NCBI GenBank assembly: GCA_021613535.1
Contig: CP075495.1
Coordinates: 15,624,001-15,688,000, forward strand
Direction: 5' to 3'
Length of the DNA stretch: 64,000 nt
Source of the DNA: Adineta vaga
Lineage: Eukaryota; Rotifera
The translations under genes were made by a program, and so were the position numbers. This document shows positions 21,741 to 31,625 of this stretch, piece after piece (position 1 is the stretch's first letter; each line of letters opens with the position of its first letter). The notes beneath the pieces are model-generated. The model did not search any database, was not told the origin of the DNA, and was given only the letters and a program-made list of their open reading frames with translations.

Positions 21741-22443
21741 GAAACTTTTTGATAAACATCTCTTCAAATACAGTACTGCCCAGAACTCCCAAAGGGGTGA
21801 GGGTGAAGTGGGTGTAAGTCTGACATCCTCACCCTCATTGATCTTTTTAATTATTTCTTCTTATTTAATTTCAATGATCATAAGAATATTCCTAAAATTT
21901 TCTCTTGTTGTTTTTGTTATTCGTAAAAATCTTTGTGCATAAAACAAAATATTCATTTCTTTAGTTTTTCATCAAAACCAATTCGAAACAAAAGTATAAA
22001 GAAAGAAAAATAAAATCAGAAATCTTCTCTTATTCCACAATTACAGTGGCTTTCTTAAATTGGTAAGGGGAATTAGTCTTACCACTGGCACACAAAAGAA
22101 ATACTTTTACCTCACACAATCGAGGGTCAGGTGAGTCGAGACGACAAACGTTACTTGTTCGATAATATTGACTGGAAAATACCGACATAATGTATATGAT
22201 AAAATGATTTTAGATATCGTCATTATGTTTATTTCTATGAAAAAGGAAAAGAATAAGAAAAAAAATACACCTTTTTACTTTTCATCGAACATGTGTAATC
22301 TTAATGATTCGGAAGAAACTGCGAAAAAAGGTATCTATTCAACTGTGTAACACAATCAGTTTTACTTTTTTCTCATAAAATCTGGGATTCTAATAATACA
22401 TAGAGATTCACATATATTTACTTTTAGTTATAAATTTTTTTAA
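21741..22443. other. Intergenic with TGTGGG-type hairpin
   Basis: A shorter, diverged hairpin of the same family lies at 21795-21838 (GGTGAGGGTGAAGTGGGTG against ATCCTCACCCTC). The rest is stop-rich; a small open frame (22168-22350) is Lys-rich low complexity and not supported. Confidence 0.45.
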
Positions 22444-23011
22444 ATGGCTTCGAATACTGTTGATCAAACAATGCTTGGTGGTCGTTTTTCTGATATTACT
22501 ACAGATTCGCGTAATATATCATCATCTATTCAAGATTGTGAAACAATGTCATTATAGTTTCAATTGAAGAAGCTGTTGAACCACTTATTTTAATCGTACC
22601 TAATATACGTGAGAAAGTTTCTATTGTCAAAGAATATTGTATGAATCCAGCAGACAACTTTTCAATTGATGAATCAGCTTCCATTATGCTTTACACTTTT
22701 GAATGGGAATCAACTCATGATTCACTTTATTTTATTCTTAATTCAACTCTTCGTAATGGAAATCGAATGAAATTCAAACCATGGTTTCTTTATTTAAAAT
22801 TAATTTTTACTGGGCTTAATCATCTTCCATCAACAAATGCACGTACAGTTTATTGAGGAATTAAACTTAATATGAGTAATATATTTCAACAAGGAAAACT
22901 ATTTCATTGGCCAGCATTCTCTTCATGTACAACAAGTATTAATGTTTTAGAAGAAGAACTATTTTTTGGTAAAACAGGTACAAAAACATTATTTGCTATC
23001 CCAGGTGCATC
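22444..23011 (+). pseudogene. ADP-ribosyltransferase pseudogene
   Basis: Homologous to the ART domain at 9515-8857: SIEEAVEPLI, FSIDESASIMLYTFEWE, MKFKPWFLYLKL and TLFAI line up with its SIEEALENV, LTLDESAAIYLYSM, TLKPWLAFLKL and TIFAI. Lesions are a frame change near 22553-22558 and a TGA at 22854-22856, exactly where the catalytic Arg codon of the V-(W/Y)-R-G motif should be. The 3' part with the E-x-E residues is missing: similarity ends at about 23010, where a TCGGA-rich block starts. It cannot encode an active enzyme. Confidence 0.8.
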
Positions 23012-23211
23012 GATCCGACCGGTGGATCCGACGGGAAACTGTCGGAACCGACACCGGATCACGTCGGAATATGCAGGAATCCTAAGAAAATCCGATCGGA
23101 ACCCGACCGACTTTCACCGGAATCTATGACGTAGGATTCCGTCCCGGATTATGTCGGAAAAGATCCGATCGGTTATTGTCGGATCTGATGATCGGACACC
23201 ACCGTAACACA

Positions 23212-24825
23212 TAAAGCGGGAATCAAAAGTTTAACACATTTTTTGTTAGTCGATTTTCTACATCAAGAGTCTTCTCTTAGCGACATCTATAAAACTCTTT
23301 TGATAGCTTTCATAACGGAACATAATATTAGTATGCTAAGATCTCAGAAGAAACTATTTTTATTTATTCAGAAAAAAAAATTTTTTTTTCATGTGATCAA
23401 AAGTTTAACACTTTTTTTTCGAATATTCGTATTTTAAAAAACATTTTCAAAAAACAGCTTTTGCCTACAGAAAAAGTAATTTATAATTTCATAAGAAGTG
23501 TCCACCTTTCGCTGCTAGACATTTTTGAATACGTTCAGGCATTGATTGGACCAATTTGAGGCATAAATCTTGATCGATAGTGTTCCATTCCTCTTGTAAA
23601 CGTTCCTTCAAAGCAGCCTTTGAATAAATTGGTTTGGCAGCTAGTTTCTTATCAATAATTGACCAGAGCATCTCGATGGGATTTAGATCTGGGCTCTTTG
23701 GAGCCCAGTCAAGAACATTCAGCTTCATTTGACGAATCTTTTGGTTAACGATTTTGGAGGTATGCCAGGGAGCCAGGTCCTGTTGAAATATTATTTCTTT
23801 TTTCTTTGGAATTTTTCGAATGGATTGCTTCAATTCGTGTTCCAACACATCACAGTATAAATTACTATTCATATTTTCTGTGTAAATCTTTGCTGCTGTT
23901 GTTCCAGCACCGGAAATTCCACCCCAGATGCCGACCTTACCACCATCACCTGTGTTAGTTTGTTCCAAACATTCTGGAAGAAGTTTTTCTTTGTCTAAAC
24001 GCCATATTTTGCATAGATTTTTTCGTTTTAACACGTAAAATGTCGATTCATCAGAAAAGATCACCTTTCGCCAATCATCAGGTGTCCAACTTGAATACTG
24101 AGTACACCAATCAATACGTTTTCGTCGATGTTTGGCCGTTAACCATTGTTTTTTTAATTTCACGACATATTCATAACCCAAATCTTTCAGATATCGACGC
24201 ACTGATACCACTGAGACTGGATTTGGTAAGCTAGTATTTAATTCAGATGTAACTCTGCTTGCACTAATTCGAACATCACCACGAATCAGTTTCTTCAAAT
24301 AATGAATATCACCACCAGTAATTTTTTTTGGACGTCCTGAACGTTTCATATCATTATAATGACCATGATTTTTGAATTTCTTGATAGCATTATGAATACA
24401 ACGTAGAGATATGCCGAGTTGTATTGAAATATCGATCTGTTTAATACCAGCATTGTGAAGGGCTACTATCTGGGCCCGAACAAAAGGATTAACAGGTTTT
24501 TTACCCATAAACAAATTAAATAATTCAAAGAAATTGAAGTATATTTATTAGTAGAAAAAAACAATAGTCAAAGACATACTGTATCCTTTGTCTCCCAGAG
24601 GAGAAAGGGCTCATTCGAAAAAAAAGTGTTAAACTTTTGATCACATGAAAAAAATATTTTTTTTTCTGAATAAATAAAAATAGTTTCTTCTGAGATCTTA
24701 GCATACTAATATTATGTTCCGTTATGAAAGCTATCAAAAGAGTTTTATAGATGTCGCTAAGAGAAGACTCTTGATGTAGAAAATCGACTAACAAAAAATG
24801 TATTAAACTTTTGATTCCCGCTTTA
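23212..24825. mobile_element. Tc1/mariner element with 211-bp inverted repeats
   Basis: The element 23214-24823 is bordered by TA target duplications (23212-23213, 24824-24825). Its terminal inverted repeats, 23214-23424 and 24613-24823, are 211 bp each with about two differences. Each carries two direct repeats of the AATCAAAAGTTTAACAC type, one outer and one inner, the IR/DR layout known from Sleeping Beauty-like elements. It encodes one intact transposase. The near-identity of the ends and the intact gene point to a recent insertion into the TCGGA-rich block. Confidence 0.92.
23489..24514 (-). CDS. Tc1-type DD34E transposase
   Basis: Intact, 341 aa, within the Tc1 element. It cuts and pastes the element at TA sites. 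The N-terminus has paired helix-turn-helix DNA-binding regions (VRAQIVALHNAGIKQIDIS and SASRVTSELN) and a GRPKK AT-hook-like motif. The catalytic DDE residues are D in VIFSDESTFY, D in FQQDLAPWHTS and E in SPDLNPIEMLW, with exactly 34 residues between the second D and the E. WGGISGAG is the usual conserved block. No frame lesion, so it may be active. Confidence 0.93.
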   Translation of the reverse strand: MFMGKKPVNPFVRAQIVALHNAGIKQIDISIQLGISLRCIHNAIKKFKNHGHYNDMKRSGRPKKITGGDIHYLKKLIRGDVRISASRVTSELNTSLPNPVSVVSVRRYLKDLGYEYVVKLKKQWLTAKHRRKRIDWCTQYSSWTPDDWRKVIFSDESTFYVLKRKNLCKIWRLDKEKLLPECLEQTNTGDGGKVGIWGGISGAGTTAAKIYTENMNSNLYCDVLEHELKQSIRKIPKKKEIIFQQDLAPWHTSKIVNQKIRQMKLNVLDWAPKSPDLNPIEMLWSIIDKKLAAKPIYSKAALKERLQEEWNTIDQDLCLKLVQSMPERIQKCLAAKGGHFL

Positions 24826-25021
24826 GTATCTACTCACAGAAAACGATCGGAAAGTCAAGCGAACCGACCGTGTTTCACCGGTTCCTATCAGACGCATTAA
24901 TATATCATATGGACTTTCAGCAGATTACTGAAAACTACAACAAAAATTACCCGAGGAAACTAAGGATAACATCAACATTAGACCGAATTCTAGCCCGCCT
25001 CCATTGCATTCCGTTCCCATT

Positions 25022-25110
25022 ACACCGAAATCCACTTGGATTAAGATGGATTACACTGAAATCCACCTGGATTACGATGGATTACATTGAATATCACCAT
25101 GACTACACGT
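25022..25110. repeat. 31-bp tandem repeat
   Basis: About two and a half units: 25022-25052, 25053-25083 and a partial third. Each reads ACACYGAAATCCACYTGG then ATTAMGATGGATT. Confidence 0.7.
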
Positions 25111-25167
25111 AATTTTAGGTAGATTAGACCTAATTCTATCACAACGGTGAATTTAAGCCGAAAAAAT

Positions 25168-25440
25168 GAGATTATCTGATTTCGACGATTGTTTTTGGAT
25201 TTTGAAATTAAAAAATGCACCGCTATATATAGACCCCCATGAGTAATCCAGATTGCGATGATTATTTGAATTAATTCAGAATTACTGGATTTCGATGGTT
25301 ATGTTTGGATTTCAAATATGTAATAGTCATCCCTATATAAATAGCCCCACCAGTAATATGGATTGTCATTGTCATTGTAATGAATTGTGGATTACTGGAT
25401 TTTGATGATTTTTCTTGGGTTTCATATCATAGGTTTATTC
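25168..25440. repeat. Three degenerate copies of a 110-bp tandem repeat
   Basis: The motif ATTAYTGGATTTCGATG recurs at 25171, 25281 and 25391, a spacing of 110 bp. Each is followed by TTTGGATTTCAAAT-like text, and between motifs lies TATATATAGACCCC or its variant. Copies have diverged clearly. It may be a satellite remnant. Confidence 0.65.
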
Positions 25441-26000
25441 GACAGTTTGCGAATGATTAGGTGAAGATTTGCCACCAAATTATTGATCATATGATAGATA
25501 GCATCACAATTCCTTCGTAAGGTATCTTCGTTGAAAGGAATTTTCTCTACTTTTACTGGCTTCAATACATTTTCAATATATTTATTACAATATTGGGGCA
25601 TAGTAATATTCAAAAATACTAATGATTACGAACAACTATGTGATTCTTATGTATTGATATCTGAAGTGAAGTTAATAAGTTTGAACAAAGCGCTTTGGTT
25701 GAAATGTCTTTACCGATATGTAATAAGTTTCTGGGATTAATCTCAACATCATTATATCGCTAAACTGTCAGATGAGTGATAAATAATCTCACTATCATTT
25801 GTACTGAGATTTTCCACTTGATTTGTATTGTTAAGATTCTCTTTACTTTCCAAAAGATTTTTATCTATCTGCATTTTCAATTGATAATCAATCTCGGCTT
25901 TTTCTGTGATGTTATTTTGTAAACCGATATGAAATGGGAGTTTTTAAATAACACCCGGTAATTCATCATCATTTAGTGATTATTCATAATAAAGTTCATG
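25441..26000 (-). pseudogene. Unrecognised gene remnants
   Basis: On the minus strand, 25613-25422 reads as a 63-aa open segment (MPQYCNKYIENVLKPVKVEK). From about 25930 to 25750 an open segment reads like a hydrophilic C-terminus (EIDYQLKMQIDKNLLESKEN, ending SSDSLAI and stop). An in-frame stop and gaps separate the pieces. No family recognised; it could be remains of one gene. Confidence 0.3.
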
Positions 26001-28468
26001 TTTTTTTCATTGTACTGTCATTATGTGGCATTGAACTTTTCGAATTTTTTCTTTTCGCAAAATCCAGAACTTTGCTGAGATCAAGCATCGATGTTGAAAA
26101 TATCGATAAAATCTTTTCAGAAAAATTATTCAAAGTTAAAACTGATATCATGATCAGGATGATGATGATGTTTAACCCTTTACGGCCGGCTACCAGAAAA
26201 CAACAAGAAAAAAGTTATCTTGAATAAAAATTGATAATATAGAAAATCCTCTCATAACTATCGCCTTTCTTTTAGATCTTTTGTTAGAATTTATTAAAAT
26301 AAGAAGCAGAATAAATACATTAATTATGTATCATTGAAGAAATAATCTGCAAATTTGTACAGTGGACATGAACAATCGGAAGTGCAAGAAAATATGTGCA
26401 GGAATACAATTTATATATATCATTGTCCAAATTGTTCTAAGTGAAAATCAATCAATTCATAATTCGTCATTGACATTGAAAAGCAATTTTCACAAAAATG
26501 AATACAAAAATCGACTATTTGATTATGTAGTCGGTAGAAATTCATTCTATAAGTTCAGGAAGACATCATTTTTATCTGATGTTAATTTGATTTCTTGCAA
26601 TTCACGATACCCAGTGAAAAATTTTCATGATTAGAATTGCTTAAAATTTCAAAATCCTATAGGGATAATCATAATCAAAAATCTGATTTTTTTGCAACAG
26701 CATCAAAATTAAAACCAATTAAAATCTGAGTAATTTCTAGATTACAATCAGATTGATGACTTCGATTACAGTTGACTAGTAATTAATTTTGACCACTTAC
26801 TGTATGATTAGACGATCATCTCGGTAGATCCTAAAGTGAAAGAGACCACAATGAGGGATTTTTGTGACGGAAAATTTTGAATATTCAAGTCTAGAAACAG
26901 CTCTGAGTACACATTGGCCATTTTTTTTAGTCAATGTCAAAGATATCATCGAGAAGACGGTAATTGTCGAAAGATTAGATGAAGATTGTTGCGTTTCCTG
27001 TTTGGCGAATCTTATTCATAGTCCGTGTAAAAATAAACGGTAAAAATTTGATTTTAATCGCTTCTTTTCATGATAAAAAATGTATTAAAATGGTACGACT
27101 TTCATCAAGTTATTGTCAGATTTTTATTTAGAAAAAAATGTATTAAAATCCACCATTTGTGAAAAACCAATTTTAATCGGTTTCTATGGAAGAAGATCGA
27201 TTTAAATCTAAATCATCAATATTTCTTCATATGCGGATGAACATCGAACGATATTATCGGTCGAAGTATGACAAGGGAAATAGATTGCTCTACTCTCGTA
27301 ACTGCTATTTGTCTACGAGAGGATTCTAAGAAAAGTCGAGAAAATACGGTTTTCCTAAAGTACAGCTAAAATCAATTACGATTATTTCGGGTTTTCTCAT
27401 TTTTTATGATTTTAATCTAGTTTTTCAAAAAATAATCCATTAGAGCAATTTTTCCAGGATTTAATCGGATAAAATCTATTTGTACTTATTAAAAGCGAAA
27501 AAAACCGTTAAAATCAATTATTTTTCTTTATGTAATGGATTTTAACAGATTAAAAACAAAAAAATTTATTAAAATTGATTGTGTTTGACGTTATAGTGGA
27601 TCACAATGGATGAAAAATATAAAAATCCGTTACAATCAATTGATGGATCAAGTTTATTCGAAAAATGATATGTAAAATCAGATTTTACTGATTTTCTTGA
27701 GGAAATAATTTTAATCATATTTTTCATAAGTCTTTTTTACATGGAAGTTCATAAACTTTTTCGGCTTTCGAAGGATTTGAAGAATGTCTTTTTTCTTACC
27801 TGTTGTACACGATTGAAATCAAATCTATGTGAAGTAATTTATATTTTTTTTCGAGATATATAGAATGTATAATAAACTATCAATGATAGTCTATCATCGA
27901 TTTTAGAAAGAATTAAACAGTGTGCATCAGAAGTGTCCACAGAGAAAGTGAAGAATATGCCCTGCGGACATCTCGGATATGCATATTGCAAAACTACAAG
28001 TGTTGCATCTCCTTAGTTGGTACGGACATAAGAGGTAACTACAAATCTTAGTTTCGCCGAGGAGAAACTATTCAAATGAACCAGTCGACGATGATCAAAA
28101 TAGTTTATATACGCTTTCATTCAGTAATCGATTATAATGAATACTTAATTAGAAAATCGAATTTCATTTAATTGAGATTTTAATCTATTAGTTGAATTAA
28201 AACTCACTTCTTGAAATATCTTTGACTTTGGACCAATTTATCAATTAAAATAGATTGATAATTGTAGAATATGATTTTTTACAATTGAGATTTTAATCGA
28301 TTCAAAATCATAAAATCAAAGGACACCGCCGGGTTTTGACGCAAATCTGCCACCCTTTAAATTCAATCTGAAATAGGTTAGAAAGTACAGGTATATGCTT
28401 CTGGATGTCTCTACACACTTTCTTTTCCAAAAATCATACGAAAAGAAAAAAACTGTGTATGTATTTTC
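26001..28468. other. Decayed repeat-rich DNA
   Basis: No credible gene. From about 26700 to 28330 the sequence is studded with GATTTTAAT/ATTAAAATC and close variants on both strands, at least fifteen occurrences. This looks like a strongly diverged repeat array. An open frame at 26362-26634 has no recognisable protein features and is not called. Confidence 0.45.
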
Positions 28469-29411
28469 CAGGGCTGCCATCTGCTCAGGGTCGAAATGGG
28501 GTACAAAAATTTCTAAATGGGGTACAAGTGAGGTACAATACTACTTTAAATGGGGGTACACATGTTCTTTCTGAGTAACAATAGCTGTGAATGTGAAATC
28601 GATTTTGAACACTGGTTTTTACCTTATAAGATTATTTGCAATTTTTGTTCGTTTTGAAAGTTCTATTCAGGTTCTAGCTTTTATTTTAAAACAACTAGTT
28701 TACATAGACATGTCTTCTCGCGATATCTATCTGTTCAAAAAATAATAACAAATATCCACTTAAAGTAGATGTTCTACGTTTGAATTAGCGAATACACGTA
28801 TTTCACATAACTGTTTCGGTTTGATTTTCGCAAATTTGATCAATTCTGAGTGAGATTGCGCAAAAAATCAAAATCTTCTGATTTCATGGTAGCACTCACT
28901 AAATCGTGTCGTTAATTCAGTATCAATTGTTTCAGTTAGCACTTTTATGATAGAAAACTGTGACTGATAAGGAACAAGATTATATTTCGATTGCGTGACT
29001 AAAACTGGAAAAGACAAGGAGGTACAAATACTGAAAATAAGAATAGCACTATTATGCCCTTGTCAACAATTTGGTCAATAGAATTGAGTCTTCATGTCTC
29101 TATGCAAATGAAAATTTCAATTATAGCCAAGGTGGAACAAACTGATTTCCAGTGATTTCTACTGCTTTCAAAAGAGGTCGACTTCCAGGTGCAATCAGTG
29201 GAAATCACCTGAAATCTTGGAGCTAAATGTATCAGATATAATGATTTCTGGCTAGAAATCAGTTTGTTCTCCCTTGATTATAGTCAATAAATTTATTAAT
29301 TATAGCAAAATATGATTTAATCTTATACAAAAAGAAATGATCCAAAGTGGGGTACAAATTGTCGAAATGGAGTATACTGTACCCCCAAATGAGGTACGGA
29401 TGGCAGCCCTG
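28469..29411. mobile_element. hAT-like non-autonomous element, 943 bp
   Basis: The ends form a 13-bp terminal inverted repeat: CAGGGCTGCCATC at 28469-28481 and GATGGCAGCCCTG at 29399-29411. Subterminal GGGGTACAAA/TTTGTACCCC motifs recur at both ends. CAGGG termini are typical of hAT elements. The 8-bp flanks GTATTTTC and GTTATTTC match at 6 of 8. No transposase is encoded. Its right end abuts the broken LRR exon at 29412. Confidence 0.75.
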
Positions 29412-29856
29412 GTTATTTCTAATGAAGATAAATTTAAAGTTTCATTAAGATTATCTTTTTCATATTCAACAAGTTTTTCTTCTAATTTAAAATTTCTTTT
29501 CATTTCAACAACAATTGTTAAATCATTTGCTGTAGTTGATATTTCAGTTTTTTCCAAAGATTGAACAAGATCTTTTTCTTCTGACTTGAAAAAAAAAGAT
29601 TGTTTCATTAAATCTTCATAATTTTGATTATCAAATTCATTATGAATATCTTCTTTAATTGACGAATGTTCAGATTCTTCAAATTTAACTTTTAATTTCG
29701 ATTTATTTGTTCTGAAAATAATAAAAATATGAAAATAATAAAAAATATCTGCATAAAACATTACTTGTTCTTTCCTTTTTCATTATGTTTTATTGAAATT
29801 TTTCTTTTTTGCTTTTGTTTTTTGATTTTTTCGCGATGAATTCTTTCCGTCTTCAT
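29412..29856 (-). pseudogene. LRR protein, 5' part only
   Basis: Exon 1 (29856-29765, Met at 29856, Lys/Arg-rich MKTERIHREKIKKQKQKRK) and exon 2 (29711-29412) join in frame across a 53-nt intron (29712-29764). Exon 2 encodes an acidic region and then the segment DLTIVVEMKRNFKLEEKLVE, shared with 19215-19842. It stops at the hAT-like end just after LNLSSLEI. The LRRs themselves are absent here and present in the other copy, so the two fragments are complementary halves overlapping by about 108 bp. Confidence 0.72.
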
Positions 29857-30531
29857 CAGAATTTTCTTGAAACGACTCCATTTTATAAAAATAATTTCTA
29901 TTTATTCTTACAAAACATTGAAAACAACTAATCAATAATAATCATCTCCGTTGCATGATTATACTAAATCTTTTTATTTTCAAATAAGCTTAATAAGAGA
30001 AAATTCTTTTGTTGTTTTTTTGCGTATCATAAAAAGTTCATATATGTATAACTCGATACTTATATTCAACTTTTCAATATTTTTTGCAATATCATTGAAA
30101 ATCCATGTCGTATTGAAAGGATCTTTGAATCAAAAATAAAGAAAAGTTTTTCAGGTCATTTAGCGAATCTTTATTGTTGCTGAATTTCGATTAAAACAAA
30201 TGATACACGTGAAGAAATTCGAGAAGATTTAAAATCATTGAATGAAAAATTTTCTTTTTTATTTTATCGAAATTCTCTAGAATATTATTATTTATTATTG
30301 TATGACGATTAAATCCTTCGATTTCAAAAAACAAAACCTACACTATTTGTTCTTTTTTTTCAAATACAAATAATAATGACGTCAAAATAACCTATTATCA
30401 AAATATTTTACTAGATTTTTTTTAGAAACTATATGTTTCATTGGTTACAATCTTTCATATCTTTTGTAAGACATATGATAATATACTTTTATATAAAGAA
30501 GAAAAAAAATATTAAAATAGTTTTTAAAAAA
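29857..30531. other. Intergenic with a short coding-like relic
   Basis: At 30182-30310 a plus-strand open segment reads ISIKTNDTREEIREDLKSLN and continues to a TAA. It has no start and may be a stranded last exon. The rest is AT-rich and empty, and should include the promoter of the gene at 30532. Confidence 0.35.
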
Positions 30532-31614
30532 ATGATCTTTCGTTTAGTTCTTTGTTTTTCATTGTTTTATCTTCAATGTCAATCATTGAATTGTCCAGAT
30601 AATGAAACATTAAATATGGAAAGTGATGGTTATCGATATTTAAGAAAAAAAGATCCATTAATTTCATCATTATATCGTGAATGGTGGTTTTTTGCTTTAT
30701 ATGATCCTTTAATTGATATTGGATTTTGTGTAGGTTATAGTGTAGCTGATCCAGCTAAAACATTTAATTTACAAATGTCTGGTGTGGCTGGAATGTTATG
30801 GACATCAACAAAAAATAATTCAAATGAAAATTTAATAAATCTATTAGATCAATATAATTTTACTGATTTTTCTGCTTATAAAGAAAATGCAACTGTTTAT
30901 ATTGGAAAAAATAATTTTATTAAAGTTTTAAATCCAACAACATATCAATTAATTGGAAAATCTCTTGATAATCAAATGAATTGGCAATTCATATTTCAAC
31001 AAATGTCATATCCATGTCAACAAGGTGAAGATGTTCCTGAATTACTTGAACTTGATTGGATATCTTATATGCCAAGTGCATATGTATCAGGATTTATTCA
31101 ATATAAAAATCAAACATATTTAATTAATACAACTGCTTATCATGATCATAATTATGGAGCATGGCCAACAAATCTTTTTAATTGGATTTGGGCACAATTT
31201 CATCGAATTGATAAAGAATTTTCATTAGTTTTAGGTAGTTATCATATTCCAGGAACAAAAGATTCTTATATTGGTTATGTTTTTATACGTTGGAAAAATT
31301 TACGTATTAAAATTGGAACTTTATGTGAAGATCATTTTCATTTAAAACCATTAGAATGGCAAATTATTGATGGAAAGAAATATTCAATTCATAATCAAAT
31401 TCAAACATTTAATCAACAATATAAAATTGAAATTGATTATAAAGCTAAAGTTAGTGATAACAATCCTGGTGGAAGAGGTTTAGGATTAAAAGTATTTGAA
31501 CAAATTTCATTTTATCAAGTTATTCTTTATGGAAAACAAGGAAATGAATGGATTGTTTTAGAAGAAGATCTATCAGGTTATGGTTTTAGTGAATGGAGTC
31601 ATGCTCATATTTGA
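30532..31614 (+). CDS. Secreted AttH/CrtC-like lipocalin-fold protein
   Basis: About 360 aa from the Met at 30532. I prefer this over 30433 because it places a clean signal peptide (MIFRLVLCFSLFYLQCQS) at the N-terminus. REWWFFALYD near the start of the mature protein and YHDHNYGAW in the middle are hallmarks of the AttH/CrtC-like double-barrel fold. That fold is used by carotenoid hydratases and some fungal cyclase or Diels-Alderase proteins. Substrate is unknown. Five or more N-x-S/T sites fit secretion. The family is mostly bacterial and fungal, so horizontal origin is plausible but not shown. Intronless. Confidence 0.65.
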   Translation: MIFRLVLCFSLFYLQCQSLNCPDNETLNMESDGYRYLRKKDPLISSLYREWWFFALYDPLIDIGFCVGYSVADPAKTFNLQMSGVAGMLWTSTKNNSNENLINLLDQYNFTDFSAYKENATVYIGKNNFIKVLNPTTYQLIGKSLDNQMNWQFIFQQMSYPCQQGEDVPELLELDWISYMPSAYVSGFIQYKNQTYLINTTAYHDHNYGAWPTNLFNWIWAQFHRIDKEFSLVLGSYHIPGTKDSYIGYVFIRWKNLRIKIGTLCEDHFHLKPLEWQIIDGKKYSIHNQIQTFNQQYKIEIDYKAKVSDNNPGGRGLGLKVFEQISFYQVILYGKQGNEWIVLEEDLSGYGFSEWSHAHI

Positions 31615-31625
31615 CTTTTTTTTAT

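Larger units (their letters stand above)
23012..24900. repeat. TCGGA/TCCGA-rich block split by a Tc1 element
   Basis: The flanks of the Tc1 insertion (23012-23211 and about 24826-24900) are GC-rich for this window and packed with TCCGA/TCGGA pentamers. About ten occur in the left 200 bp, several as the palindrome TCCGATCGGA. It could be a decayed satellite or the end of another mobile element. Confidence 0.6.

Noticed and set aside
23243-23437. Open frame starting MLVDFLHQESS, present twice (also 24525-24794)
   Set aside because: Both copies lie in the terminal inverted repeats of the Tc1 element and are not genes.
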